Shown here: positions 34,718-48,600 of the stretch, in pieces | Numbering within the stretch: the stretch's first letter is position 1 | Layout: each line of letters starts with the position of its first letter | NCBI GenBank assembly: GCA_943735955.1 | Contig: OX030957.1 | Span: 3,423,301-3,487,300, forward strand | Length of the DNA: 64,000 nucleotides | Origin: Piscicola geometra | Taxonomy: Eukaryota > Annelida > Clitellata > Hirudinida > Piscicolidae | Reading direction: 5' to 3' | Notes under the pieces: generated by a model | The model's input: the letters and a program-made list of their open reading frames with translations, nothing else | The model's database searches: none | What the model was told of the DNA's origin: nothing | Translations under genes and position numbers: made by a program

Positions 34718-37700
34718 GTGAGTTCTCTTCACTCGGAATGCCTGATTAGTTCAACAAGTGATTTGTAGTTTCATATTGATAGTTATGAAGTTCAATAAAA
34801 AAAAATTTTTGGAAATAAGTAATGTGTGTTTTGGAAGTCCATTTCAAACCGTTTTTTCACACTTAGTTAACGGTTATTTCATAGAGACGAATGAAACATA
34901 GAAAGACCAGTGAGATCGTTCAAATGTTTACAAAATACAAACTCGCTTTAGAAAACATTTGCAATGCAAAATCCTTGGCCTTTATTCATTATCAATCAAG
35001 TTTTCTTCCGATTAAAAAAAGTTTCTGATGCTTTTAAAATCGAAATGACAAAAACTTGAATAAGACATTCTTCTTTTTTCTTTTCACTAATGAATCAAAA
35101 GGTTTTGAAAATTCAAGTTGAGCTCTTCAAATAATTAAGGATGTTTCAAACTTTTTAAAAATTATAAAACAACAGCTACCAAGAAACTGAACTAAAAAAA
35201 GAGGTTATTTAAAACAGCAGTTGCCACGATACTGTACTAAAAAATATTTAAACTGACCATAAGAGTGAAAGCATGAAAATAATTTAATCGTTTGGACTTT
35301 GATCTTATCTCCACATTTTTTAAAACAATTTTTTCGTTCTTTTAACTCCATAAATAGCTTTTAACTATATAGTTGAACGCTTTAAAGTAAGTAATAAAAG
35401 TTCTTTCAGTATCATTAGCACCATTCGAAAGTCTAACTCGAAGTTTCTTTCTAATTGTTTTAAATTGAAATTGTTAAGTGCAAAAATGTGAGTCTAAAAT
35501 GATATTTAATTGAATATTTGTAAGTTTAAAAAAACTAAGTACCACAATTTATTTTAATCTCAACTTCAAGTTGGAAAAAGTATTAAAAACAATTTAAATT
35601 TTTATACTTTTCTTCAATAATTGTTCAATAAAGAAAGGAAATGAGAAGGTGTGAAATGTTCAATCATGCCATGAAAGGAGAGTTGTCATCGTCGAGCTTG
35701 TTGCTCTTGAAGCCTGTCTGCCTTTACTGCCCTTAAAAATCTCTTCATTGTGTTCTAGCATTAAAAGTAGTAGTAGTGGCAGTAACAGTAGAAGTAAAAA
35801 GTAGCAGTAAATGTAGCATTAGGCTGAAATACTTGCAGTAGTGGGAGTGAAGGCCGTAAAAACTGAAAGGAGATTGCACAGGAGCCTAAAGAACAAAGCA
35901 AGTGAAGGAAATTCTCAGTACTGAGTTGCCAATAATAAAGACATAAAGAGTGTGAGCGGGTTTCAGAGTCGACGTCACGATCGCATTAACAAATGCCTAA
36001 GAGAGCTTATTGCTCCGTCCATAAATATGCAGGCAGAATTGAATTAGGCGTGCGAGCAGCCACTTTAGCAATTTCGATTAGCGTTATTATATTCATGCAG
36101 ACTCTGATTCATCGTCTCCTGCATTGACTTCAAGACTTTACAAGCTACTGTGGAAAAAAAGTTAATAAAATAATGAGACACTGCTGCTGACTGAACATTT
36201 GTTATTCCTTCTCACTTAAAGTTTGAATAAAATTATAATTTTCATGCATAAAACTCAAAAATAAAAATATATAAATGCTTAAAAACATTAGCAAAACATT
36301 AATAATTAAAAGCTTTTGAATTGTAAGTGATTTTCAAACAAAATAAAAGAGAAAAATCCTGTTTTAATGAAAGTAAACTGAAAGAGTCTAGAGTAAACTA
36401 TTCATGGAGATAAGATAAGCGCAAAACTTTCCATATTTCGACCATATTTCATTTGAATAATGGATTTAAAAATTAATAAATTTCCTTTTTAAGATATATT
36501 AAGCTTTAAATAATTATTTGTGTTTACGACAAAAATTCTGTTTCTCTCTTCTTCTTTCTCAAGTTGAAAGCAGCCACGAAGATTTAATAAACGAGCTAAA
36601 AAGTGATTAAAATACGTATCTTGAGACGCAACGGAGTTTATTGTTTGCCGACGAACGAGTCTCAGAGCACATTTGACGTTCACCGATGCAATCAGGAACT
36701 TCCGATCAGACTTCTGGCGCTCTCTCCAAACAAGTCGCTTCACTTTGACAATTTTAAAATTCATGTAAAAAATTATTTTTAGATTTTAAATTTAGAATAG
36801 GACTTTGTGAAAATAAACTTTTGGAGAGCTACGTGGCCAAATGGTTTCTCAAGTTTTCATCGCAGCGAGCTGCCATTGAGGAAAAAATAAAGAATTGGGA
36901 ATGGCAAGATGCATTTCCTAAAAAAAAAGCTTAAAGTCGAACATTTCATAACAAGAAAAGCGCGCATTGTTCTTGGGTTATGGAACGGCATTTACAACAA
37001 AAAGTATTCAGATTTTATAATATTTTCGGAAAAAAGCGTGATGTCTAGGAGCAATAACTCAAGAGTGTTACAAAGGGTAGTACCTTTTACTTTATCGTAA
37101 CCATCTTCGCAGTCCCTCCGCTTCTCACTTCCTTTTCTCCATCCGTTCTAAAACACGCCAAGTCTAGTCAAGTCCACATTTTCTGTAAGGTTAGAGCTCA
37201 TTCTTCAATTTGAATGATTTTCGTTATTAAAGGATAATTGGCAACATTTTTAGAGATTATTAATGATGTTTTTCTACACAGTTCAACATTTATATAATAA
37301 AACCTTAAATTTAATTTTTTTATTTTATAAAACATTTTCAAATCATTTTTTAACATCATTCAAAATTAATTCTAATGTTCTAAACTTAATAATTCTTCAA
37401 GGGTTCCTTGATTACTTTGCAGGGTAAAGGCTTTCCGGAGCCTTCGATAGCGTGGTACAAGAACGGACAGACAGTTGAAAATTCGACCAAAATTGAAGTG
37501 TCCAAAAAAGGAGTGCTGATCCGGGACTTGCAAATGGCGGACGAAGGAATTTACACTTGTCTCTTCAAGAACTCAGCCGGACAAGTCTCCCACTCAGTGC
37601 GTCTGATACTCAAAGGTTTTTGCGTGACCATCTTTTATTCTTTTTTCAGTTATTATTTTCATTTAAAATGTGATTTGTGACAAATCCAACCAAAAATGAC

Positions 37701-40700
37701 GTTGAAATGGAGCTGCAGCAATGCGGGAACTCCACGTTTCTAAGTCTTACTCCGTTCGCATGTCTTTTACCAATATTTTGTATATCATAAATTTCTCACC
37801 CTCATTATCTATTTTTCAGTTTTTTTTCACAAGCTTTTAAAACTGAAATTTTATAATAATTTTGTTGACAAATTTATAAAAAATTCTTCATAACAAAAAG
37901 GATTAAAAGAGTCTTTAGGCGAACTTCTTGTTAATGCATTCTACTATTCATGTACATTTGAAACTTGGTTTTATTTAAATTAAATTTTTAAAACTGTGAT
38001 ACTTTTTCTTATCAAATAAATTTGTTCCACATTTTAGATTTAGAATCTTAATTAGTTTGAAAATCGAGCCAAATAAAAGTTTGCTGTGTGGCACGCAAGT
38101 GAAATAATAATAATACTTTTCTTAGTTAAAAATTCTATTTAGAATAAATCCCTTCTTTGAAATACAGTGCCGTGTTAAAAGTATTTTTCTTCAATGTTTT
38201 TATAGCCTGAAGTGATCATAGAAAATGCATTTTTGAAAATAAACTTTTAAATATAAAAAGACTTTTCTGCGAATAATTGGCGGAAATGAAATTTCCAGTA
38301 ATTATTTCTATGCAGAAAGCTTGATCAAAATGTAATTGCTTTATGTGAAAAACTTTTATACAATGTCTATTTACTTTATACGATAATTGAATATCTCTTT
38401 TTGAATGAATACTTGAAAAATGTAATTTAGAAAATGTTGTAAAAAATCTTTTGTCACGCATTTTTAAGTAATCGTTTAGATAACTACTGTCTGAAGATAA
38501 AAGCCGCCTTCGTAGTGTTTGATTTATGTTCCAAGACGCTTTTAATAAAAAGAAAAAAAAATCAAATAACTAGAAAAAAAAATAGAGGTATAAATACTAA
38601 TTTTAAAGATAAAAACATCGCGTTGAACCTAAGCAAGTGTAAGTATATGGAGTGGCAAGGTTCATAAACAAGAAAAAAGCTTTTAATTATTAATGGTGGA
38701 ACATGCTATAGTTAAAAAATTCACACAACGTTTTTGAATGGTTTTATCATTTAATTTAAGCTAAAATGTAGAATAGTTTCAGAATATCAGTGGCAATTAC
38801 CTTTGTTGTGAAGAGACTACCACTAAGTTATTATGATATATTTTTAATATTCTATTTATTATTTTTGGTATTTTTTCTTGCGTGACTGAAAAATGATTCG
38901 GAAGATTGCTATTTTTATTTCATTAATAAATCTTTCATATTTTGTTTTTAGCTTCGTGACTTTGCGGCTTGCATATTTAGGTAACTTGCGGAGAAAGTTA
39001 GTTAAAAATAAAGTTCATTAATTTACTTTTGAAATACATGGATACGATTAAGTATATTAAAAAAAACGCATTTATGGAGCTGGAAAAGTAAGTTAATTAA
39101 TATCTTGATGTGATTAGAGCTGATTGTAACAGATGCCTTAACATTATAACTGCATTTTTAAATAATAATTATAAATCTATTAAAAAAGAAAAGTTAAAAA
39201 AAAAAAGAATTCATTAAATAAAGTAAAAAATATTGTTTTCATTGATCTCAATTTGCGATTCTCGAAGTTAATATTTTGATGTCTGAAACAACAACAAAAT
39301 AGCTGTAGAATTAGTGAACACGGTTGATTCAAATTGTTTATGAAGACCAAATAGAAGACTATTGAAATGGTTTCCTAAGGGTTTAATGAGAATATCCCGC
39401 GTTGGTGATTTACTATAGAAAAAATCTATATACATATTTTTTTCTTAGATTTTTTACTTTTTTATTTTACTTAAAACATAGATTTAAAAAATTGGAAAAC
39501 ATATTTGAAAAAGATTAATTGACGAAAACAATATATATTTATTAAAAAAGATTCGATATAAAATATTCAAAAAATAAGAAAACGCAGTATGGTTGAGTTG
39601 GAGCAATGAATAACGCTACAAATAGATTGGATTATTGTCAGGAAGAGATTCACGCAAACATAAAAATGCAAAAGTGAAATGCGTCCAGATTGAAGCTGAG
39701 ACATCGATGATTTTGGAAGATGTGTCAGCGAAGCAGTGGAGTGGGTGTCGTGGAATCGAATGGTGGGGATAAAGACAAAGTCTTCATAGATATTGTGTCA
39801 AATTGAAAACCAATGCATGAGAATCACCATGGAAGAGCAACAGCATCGCCATATTTGTACTTTTGAGAAATGTTCTTTATAGCTTTGATGTGAAATATGA
39901 TAAAACACGCATGCTTGCACGGGAATCGTGCCTGTTTGTGTCACGATTCTCACCTAACAATAATAGAAGTCATAACAGTAAATAATATAATAAAGATACT
40001 TTTTATTATTAATGCTTTTGTATATGTTCCTCTTATGAAGGGAAACAAAGCTTTCCTTCTGCAGCAGCACGGACTGAGGCAAACAAATGAGTCCCATTCA
40101 AGCCGTCTGAACATCTCTTCGGAAGCAACCAACTTTCTGAGATTTCTCAAAGTGAAACATGCAAAATAAATTTTATAATTTAAATATATATATTTTTTTC
40201 GATTGCGCCATTCTTCATAACAATTTTGCTCTGTATTCTTTTTGCATGATGGTGACGTTGCAATGCCGTTTCAGACGACTTTCACCGCACATAACTCATA
40301 CATATCGCTTTTTCAAAGTTAAGTTTTAGATTTTAGAAATCTGCATTTAAAATTGTTACAAAAAGTTGATTCAAAGTCTAAATAGCTGTTTAATTCTGTT
40401 TTATCAGTGGATGAATCAATTTCAACACTCCCTAAGACATCATTCATTTTCCTAGTCTGCTTTTTCTATTTTTATTTTGTATTTGTTAAGCTCGAGAAAA
40501 CTATTGTTTGTTAGTACTTCATGAAATATTTAAACCCTCGAATGGATGAATTGTGAAACTTATTTGAAATTTGTTTTAAACTATAACTAAATTTGAAAGT
40601 TTCAATTCTTAAAAAGCGGAGATAGTCACGGATATGAATATTTGAATAGAAGGTTTAAAACTTTTTCAAAATTAAATTGATTCATTTCATTATAACTGAA

Positions 40701-43700
40701 TAATTAAATTTCAAACACTAAAATATTCATGTTAAACGCTGCAAACCTTCAACAGACGCTAGACCTCGGTCCTCGCCTCACTACGTGTCGGTTGCAGTGG
40801 GCTCCCGAGTGAAGTTGCACTGCCGCACTGAAGACTACACTAGTTTCAGTCGAAAGAAAAGAGACAGTAAAAAATTTAAAATTATAATGAATGAAAAGGA
40901 TCAGAATAGAACTATTCTCAAAATTATGAGTAGTTTTGTAAATAATTCAATAAATAATAATAAAAACAACTTCTTTAATAATCGTAATGTAAACTCGAGT
41001 CTTAAGAAAAAAACTCATTTGGATGACGACAGAACTAGTGGAAACTTGAAAGAAAATCTTGCCAGCTTGAATATAAATGATAGAAATATTGCACGTAATG
41101 ACAAAGGGGAAGGCAAAAGCACGCATTTGAGTGGCGCTGAAAGGAACAAGATGTATGTCTCAAGGAGTCGTGAAGCTGATGCGACATTCACAGAGAACAA
41201 TGCCAACGCCAACGCAACGAGCGAGCGGAATGGCGTACGTCACTTTGACAAGAGACATTACCTTCACGACGGAGACAGCAACAAGCGCACAATGCACGCC
41301 AACAACAAAGCACTGGAACGCGTCTCTCGAAGCAGTCTTTCGCACGCGTGGTTCTTCGAAGACAAACTCCTGAACGAGCGAACGAACGGCCTGCTGACCA
41401 GAGTGGGTGTGTACGCCGATGGAAGCCTCGTCATCAACGAGCTTGAGCGTGACGATGCCGGACGCTACAGGTGCGAGGCCTAGATGCATTTACTAACACA
41501 CACTCACAAATTTGCACATTCACACACACAAATATAGATACACACAAAGACCCACATTCTCACACACATAAAAATAGGTACACTTAAAAACACACAGGTG
41601 TGAGGCCGGAAGAGGGAGTCCTGAAGGCGGGCTGGAGGCTTGGGACTCTTCTCGGTCCAACTCGGTGGTGCAAGTGCTCCTCGACGTGACGTGTGAGTGC
41701 AGTGGTCGCAAAGTTTTGTCTGTTTCATGAAACTTCGTGGTGGGATGGAAATGTGGTTTACAGACTTTATGAAAGGGTGTGCTCATGTGTTCTCTTCCTT
41801 TCTTAGAATCTATGTTTGTTTTTGCCTAATTATTTATTTGTCTGTGTATTTATGTGTGTGCGTGGATGTATTCTTGTGCATACGCAATTGTTTGTCTTCT
41901 CAAAATATTAATTTGTTTGATATGAAAAGAAAAACTAAGTAGTTTATATACTGCGCATTGTTGCCTAAAAATGTGCTTCGATGAGTTTTTGATTTAGTAC
42001 TCTTCAAAAAATATAGTTTTTCCAAGATGGGAAATTTTTGTGGAAGTTTGAAAAAGAAAATGCACGGAGGTCACAATGGCAAATGAGAAATGATTATTTT
42101 GAGCTTTCAAATAATAAAGGATTATTCGTGAATTTTTCTTGAATTGAAGAAAAAATATTCTTCCAAAATGGTTATATTTTGAAAATTCAGCCTGTTTATT
42201 CATCAAAACAATATTGAATATAAAAAATGAATTTAAATAATATATCGTTTAAACTTCGATAAAACTCTAAAATATTTCACGCTTGGTTGGCTCGTTTGAT
42301 CATGTTTTAAAGTTAAATACTCCTCTGTAGATCAAGTTTATTGAAACTTCATCTCAAAACGACAAAAGCAAAGTTGACAGAGCATCAGGCAGGAGCTAAT
42401 AACTTGCAACACTGCTCCACTTCCTCTCACAACACTCCAAGCAGTGCTTACTGGGAAGCCGAATGTATTAGACTCCACAGCACCAGCTCTTCCTCCATTC
42501 GACGGGTTCTCAATGGCATTCAAGCCGTTGAAACAATCAAAAAGCGCATTAGAAGCACGATAACGAATGTTTGTCTCTTCCATTAAAACTGCACCAAATC
42601 ATAGTCTGGCGGCACGAGGCTGCAACTGTTGGTCGCCACTCGTTTGCGTCTTACTGACCTGGCAAGTGGTGCTTGCTCGTAAGACACAGACTACTTATGC
42701 TCGAGCTCCATGAATAAGTTAGAATGTTGGCGCGTAAGTCTCTAAATTCATGTTTTTATGGGTGTCTGAGTGTGTCTATGTGAACTTTTTTCAAATTATT
42801 TTTACAGAACTTGTATGATGCTTGAATTTTATAGAATATTTAGTATGCTTTCAAAAGGCAAGTGGAACTTCAATAACTCTAAAACATTAATATGAAAGTA
42901 TTCAACGAAAAGTGGAATGAATCATTAAATACCAAGTGAGCTGGAATGCTAGCGGTAAAGATTGCAGCCAAAGAGACAGATGCTTTAAATGGTGGCACAG
43001 CGTTTCATGGAGACAATGACTTCTGCAGTTGGTGTTGGCAGCATGGAAGATAGCAATTCCAGGAAGAGTTGAGAGAGAAAATAAAATTTAAATTTGAGAA
43101 GATGAGGGTATAATGTTTTTTTTAAAAAGTAGGAAACTCTATTTAATAAAGTTTAAACACGTTCCAATTTGTGAGAGTTGCTTTCGGATATGAGAAAGCA
43201 TAAAAAAGATAAAAAAATAAAAAAAATAAAAATAATTCTTTTTTGTATCAGCTTTGAAATAATTGGCTTCTTTTGACTTTCTTTGAAACTCTACTGACGA
43301 TTCATCAACCTGAGCGCGAAATCAGCGCCTTATTAAGCTAACTTGATTCAATTTTAAACTTTCTTTTCAAAGATTCTTTAACACTTCAATAATTTACTTT
43401 TCCATTGAACTTTTGTTGCTAAAATAGTCCTTATTTTTGTTTGAATGGCTATCACCTATTCCAAAAGAATGAAATAATGTAGGCTATGCGTCTTCATTAA
43501 ATTCAAACGTAATTTTATTTCCTTTGACCACACGATTTTTTCCCAAATTTTAAATTTTATGCGTCCTTCAATTCTATTTCAAATCAATATAAATTTCATT
43601 TCTTTTCACCTTCAAAGTTGCTTTAGCTTCATAAAATACCCCTAGAGAGAATTTCAAACGAAAGTAGTTGCCAATGACGACAGCATAAATTAGTCATCCT

Positions 43701-45641
43701 CAAATACGATTAATTTTTTCAAACTCAAACGTATTTGATTCTTCCTGGTTACCGTTTTATTTCAAAGAAAATGAGCCTTAATCGAGATGTCGAATCGCTC
43801 ATTATAATTCAAGTTTGAAGAAGACTAATGCTAAAAGTTTCTTGTAAATATTTAAACACTGTTTAACTTATTGAGCCAGGCTCCCCGAAATATTTTCTAA
43901 GACATTTTCCAAAAAATCTTTTCTCTCGATACTTTTAATATTTTAAAAAACACAAATGGATAAGCTTATCTAGCCACAAAGAGTTGACTAAAAGCAGAAC
44001 TAAGCCACTTTATGCGCGTTCCAAGTATACTCCAACGAAAGCATCGTAGAAAACACAGCAGCACTGCCATTGTCAATTTCAAAACAGGATATACATCTTC
44101 ATCTCATCATTTATTTACTTCCTAATTTCGGCAATCTTGCCTTCTATTATGGAGGCTCGTAAACACAAAAACCACGCCAGAAAAAGCTTAATGGATAATC
44201 AGACGACTAATAGAAGACTCGGAATAATTATTCTTTACTCGAAAAAACTGCCAAGCCAGCAGAAAGAAAACAATTATTTCAAGTTTGTACGCGGGCAATA
44301 GAGGCTGCAGGATGGATGCTCGGAGCCTTTTTATCGTCTTTTTCCCATGGAGTATGCATGGCTGCCCTGAAGCATCAACGCACTTCGGCGACGGTAGGAA
44401 TCAAACCCACGCTAGTGAAACGAATGCCAAGAATTCTACCTTAGAGCTTCCCATTTATTGTGAAGCTTTCTAACGTGGGTTCAGAAATAATCATTCAATT
44501 TTTCCTCGTGTCTTTACATCTGCTCAGGGATTTAAGTGATGAATTATTCTGTGCAACTTTCAACTTTCAAAGTGAAAACTCGCTCAATTCTATTTACTAA
44601 AGTTTTGAGGTTTTTAAAAGTGAAGTTTACTTTCATGAATTTGAATTTCTTTAAGGAATAGAAACTGGATCTATATTAAGTTCTGAAGAATATATTTTTT
44701 TTATTTTCTAAAGCTTTTAGCACATCTGCGATACTTCCATGTTTATTTATCTTTAAAATAAAATAATAAAAATTTATTCTACAACTTGACTCCATAAATA
44801 CTTCACTTGACTCTCCAACAACCAAACCACTCTTCAAACCATCAGACCCACCGAAGCTTCTTCACATGCCGCCAGTTCACTACTCGACGAGAAAATTCCC
44901 AGCAGAAATATTTTGTTCAGTCGATTCCAACCCCCTTCCCTACACAGTTCACTGGTTTAAAAATGGCATTCTTCTCAACTCTGAATCGAACCAGCCTCTC
45001 TTCACAAGCCCATACATTCACACCAAATGGTCAACTCACCACCAACCTTCTAAAGACCCTTTTTATTTCCAAAGGTACAACAAAACAGAATTATTTTCTA
45101 TGCCTTCCACACAGTTACAAACTCCGGCAAACTCCCACGCCCTAACGTTTCCTTCCCCCCTCCTCAAACACCCACACAAGCGCACTCACTCCACTCTTCC
45201 GACTTATCGCCTCAATCTCCTTCCATCTCAAACCAATGCTTCAATCCCACGTGTCGTGACTTCAATTCCGCACCTGTCACCGCCATCTTCCCTTCCTTCT
45301 CTATCATTTTCCACTTCGTCATCAATGCCAACTTCCATTTCGTCGTCTTCAACATCATCTGCAACAACACCACTTTCGTCGACAGCATTCTTTTCATCAG
45401 ACTCTTCTTCATTATCGTTTCCAACATCTTTATCATTAGCATCATCGTCATCATCATCATCGTCACCATCATCATTACCACTACCACTATCATCATCATC
45501 ATCATCATCACACATCTCCTTCAACCATTCCTCTTCCAGCATACGTTTTTCTCATGTTCTGGACTCAGATGCTGGTCTGTATGCATGCCAGGTTCGTTAT
45601 CATCATCATTATCACCCTTCTCTTTTTTCTCATCATCATCC

Positions 45642-45672
<31 letters not shown>

Positions 45673-48600
45673 GTCAGGTTTTCAACTCAGAGGGAAAGAG
45701 TGAGGTGTCAGAGGCAATGAACCTGTTTGTTTCAGGTGTGGAGTTTTGCATTCAAATAAATTTATCCTTAAATTAGGTTTTCATATTTTATGTAGTTATG
45801 ATGAGAAATGATAGTGTGATAAAAGCTACAGAGATGATCGTGACGCGAATGATATAATCGACTAAAATTTAATCACTGAATTAAAATTCATCGGGTGAGG
45901 GTTGGAAGTTGACTTGTTTTATGGTGAAAAGATGTTTATGGAGTGTACTTCTCTCATCATTCACAATTAATAAAACCTAAAAAGTGTATTTCAAAATGTG
46001 AACAGAATAATAAGGTTAATTATTTTCAATACTTTTTTTAATCTATATTTGAACTCATTTTTTGCGCTTTTCCAAGGAAATCAACTTCACTGCAAGTTCA
46101 ACTTTTTTACATGTCTTATCAAATCTAATTATGTTTGACGGCGTGGCAAAAGTATTTTTAAACACGAAAAAGAGGTCAATAATATTAGATTTTGATTCCT
46201 AAAAAGAAAAAGAAAAATCTCAAAAGTCAACGCCTTGAGAGTTTCATGGCTCAGAACTTCAGAATGAATATTTGCTGTATTTAAGGCTCAGAGTGAGGTG
46301 CTCCATCATATGATTCTTAATTATTTCTGAAGCAACATGCCTGGTCATTAAAAATTAAATTCTATTTAAATAAAGCTTATTTTATGTATAAAACGACTGA
46401 AAAAAGTGAAAGCTTTGTAGTAAAATGAGTTTAAGTTCTTAGAAAACAATGATTCTTTAAATAATTTTTTGCTTATATATTTTAAAATAAATGCTGAAGA
46501 AAGTATACGTCCACAAATGACCACAAGCACGTCACAGGCGAAATGACGCCTTCAGTGTCGCTAACATTTCCAAGGTTTTTAAAACCACTTAAAAAAAACA
46601 TTCTTTGTTATTTAAGTATGGCTAGTAAAAACAGAATTATATTAAGAAGTTGGGAATTTTTTTGAAAATGGTTTATTTTCTACATAATCATGCATTTCTT
46701 CAAAAAAAGATAGAGGCAAAATACATCGCTGAAGAAATAATGCCTGTTATGAGAAAACAAACTTTTGTTTAATAAGAATATAGATATGATTCTGAGCAAT
46801 GAAAAGCTATTATAATTATTTAAAGCAAAGCTCCGATCAAACTATCCGAAAATCTTTGCGATCCAGACATGAAAACATTTCGTAGGAACCAACCTGAAAC
46901 AAACTTCACAAATTACTGGAAGAACGAAGGTTTCATTGCAGAGGCAGCTCTTTTTCATAATTCAAAGCGTTTCAACCACTTCTCCTAATCGCATATCGAG
47001 CATCGTTCCAACGCATCAAGTCGATTCCTTCATGCTCGAGCGAAAATACTCTGAATTGTATTTTTTTCATATTTATGAGTTGGTTCACTGGAATACAAAT
47101 GAATATTCAAAAACTAATTAGAACTTGCGATGGCTGCTGCATTCACTCAGTCGTTCTCTAGGCTGGGCAGCTGGCATTCAGGAATACTTGTGCGTCTTCC
47201 ATGCGATCAGTCTGATGCTTCTTTCGTGGTCGAACAAAGCGACAAGAAAGTCATTGGCTTGTTTGCAAAAGTGCTTTTTGAAATGATTCAGAATAGGTTT
47301 TCGGCTTTTAAGTGCAATTTCAATCAAGAACTCACACGCACGTTCTAAATCGAACGTCTAATTACCATACATTTTCTCGTTCTTCACAGACAAGATAATT
47401 CCAGAAAGTTACAATTTGCAATTTAAATTGGACAAAAATTGAAAAAACAGTTTTTATAATTGGTAAAATTCAACAACAATAAATTTCGTTTCCTAAAAAT
47501 GAATCATGTATTGAAGGTTTTCGACTTTTTGAAATTTAAATTTTCAGATTTTAAAATAATTAACTTGACTTACTTCAATTCTGAAAAAATGATATTAAAT
47601 TAGTTTATTTTATCCGTAGTTTATTCACTTTAAAGAAAAAAATAATTTAATATTCTAAAATTGTTTTTGAGATGTTTCCACTGAACACACATGAAAAAAA
47701 TATAAAAATTAGTAATTTTATTTATAAATATTATAAAGTCACAGACATTTGAAATAACTTTTTGAACTACAATTTTTCTCTTATTTATTACGTAAAAATT
47801 GAAAATAACCCAGTGTCATCTGATTGAAAGCCACGTTTTATTTAGAAATTCTTCGTCGCAAACGAATGTCCTGATGACTGCTTGAAATATTTTATTCATT
47901 TTTTCCCCCAAACTTTATTAAAAGCATAGTTGAAGGTGAAATAAAGATTTATCAAGCATGGAAATGCTTGGCTATCCAAAATAAGGTCGTTCTGATGGAA
48001 ACCCATAATTCTTAAAATCAAAAATTCCTTTAAAACATGCTCAATTTTTTTCGGAGTTTGACACTGCTTCAAGAACACAAATTAAATTCAGATTGGTTGA
48101 AAAAGAGTGCTTTCCCATACATCTCTCTGACACCGTCCAGCAGGACAATGCAATTATGGTCTTCAGCGATTGACGTTGCTGTGACACGCATGCTTAACGG
48201 GTGCAAGCAGCAACTTTCCACATCTCAAAGTTCTTTTAGATCGGACCGAATTATTTTTAATGATTAAGAATATTTTATCCAAGCTATGCAAACAGAGAAC
48301 AACTCTAGAAGCAGACACATTGCATATAAAAACATTAAGTGATTGGAGGTTTAAACTACGCAGTTCCAATGGTGTTATGTCACCCAAAGTGCCAATAAAG
48401 ACTTTAAAAACGTTTCAAAGAGTTGTTTTTTGAATTATTGTTCTAGATGTTTGAAGTGAAAAAGCATAAGACAACTTGTTAAAATTAAATTGTTTTTAGT
48501 TTATCAGAGGCGTATCTGAAACTAGAAACAATTGAACTGCTAATGGGTTAATATAAATTATTATATTTTAAATAATCAAATAACTTTTGCGCTCATTAAA

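Noticed and set aside
42338..42586. 81-codon frames on both strands in an IGSF9-like intron
   Set aside because: No similarity to Ig or FN3 sequence, and the flanking exons already join in phase without it.
45212..45542. Antisense Met- or Asp-rich frames opposite the Ig4 insertion
   Set aside because: Products of TCA/CAT trinucleotide repetition read on the other strand.
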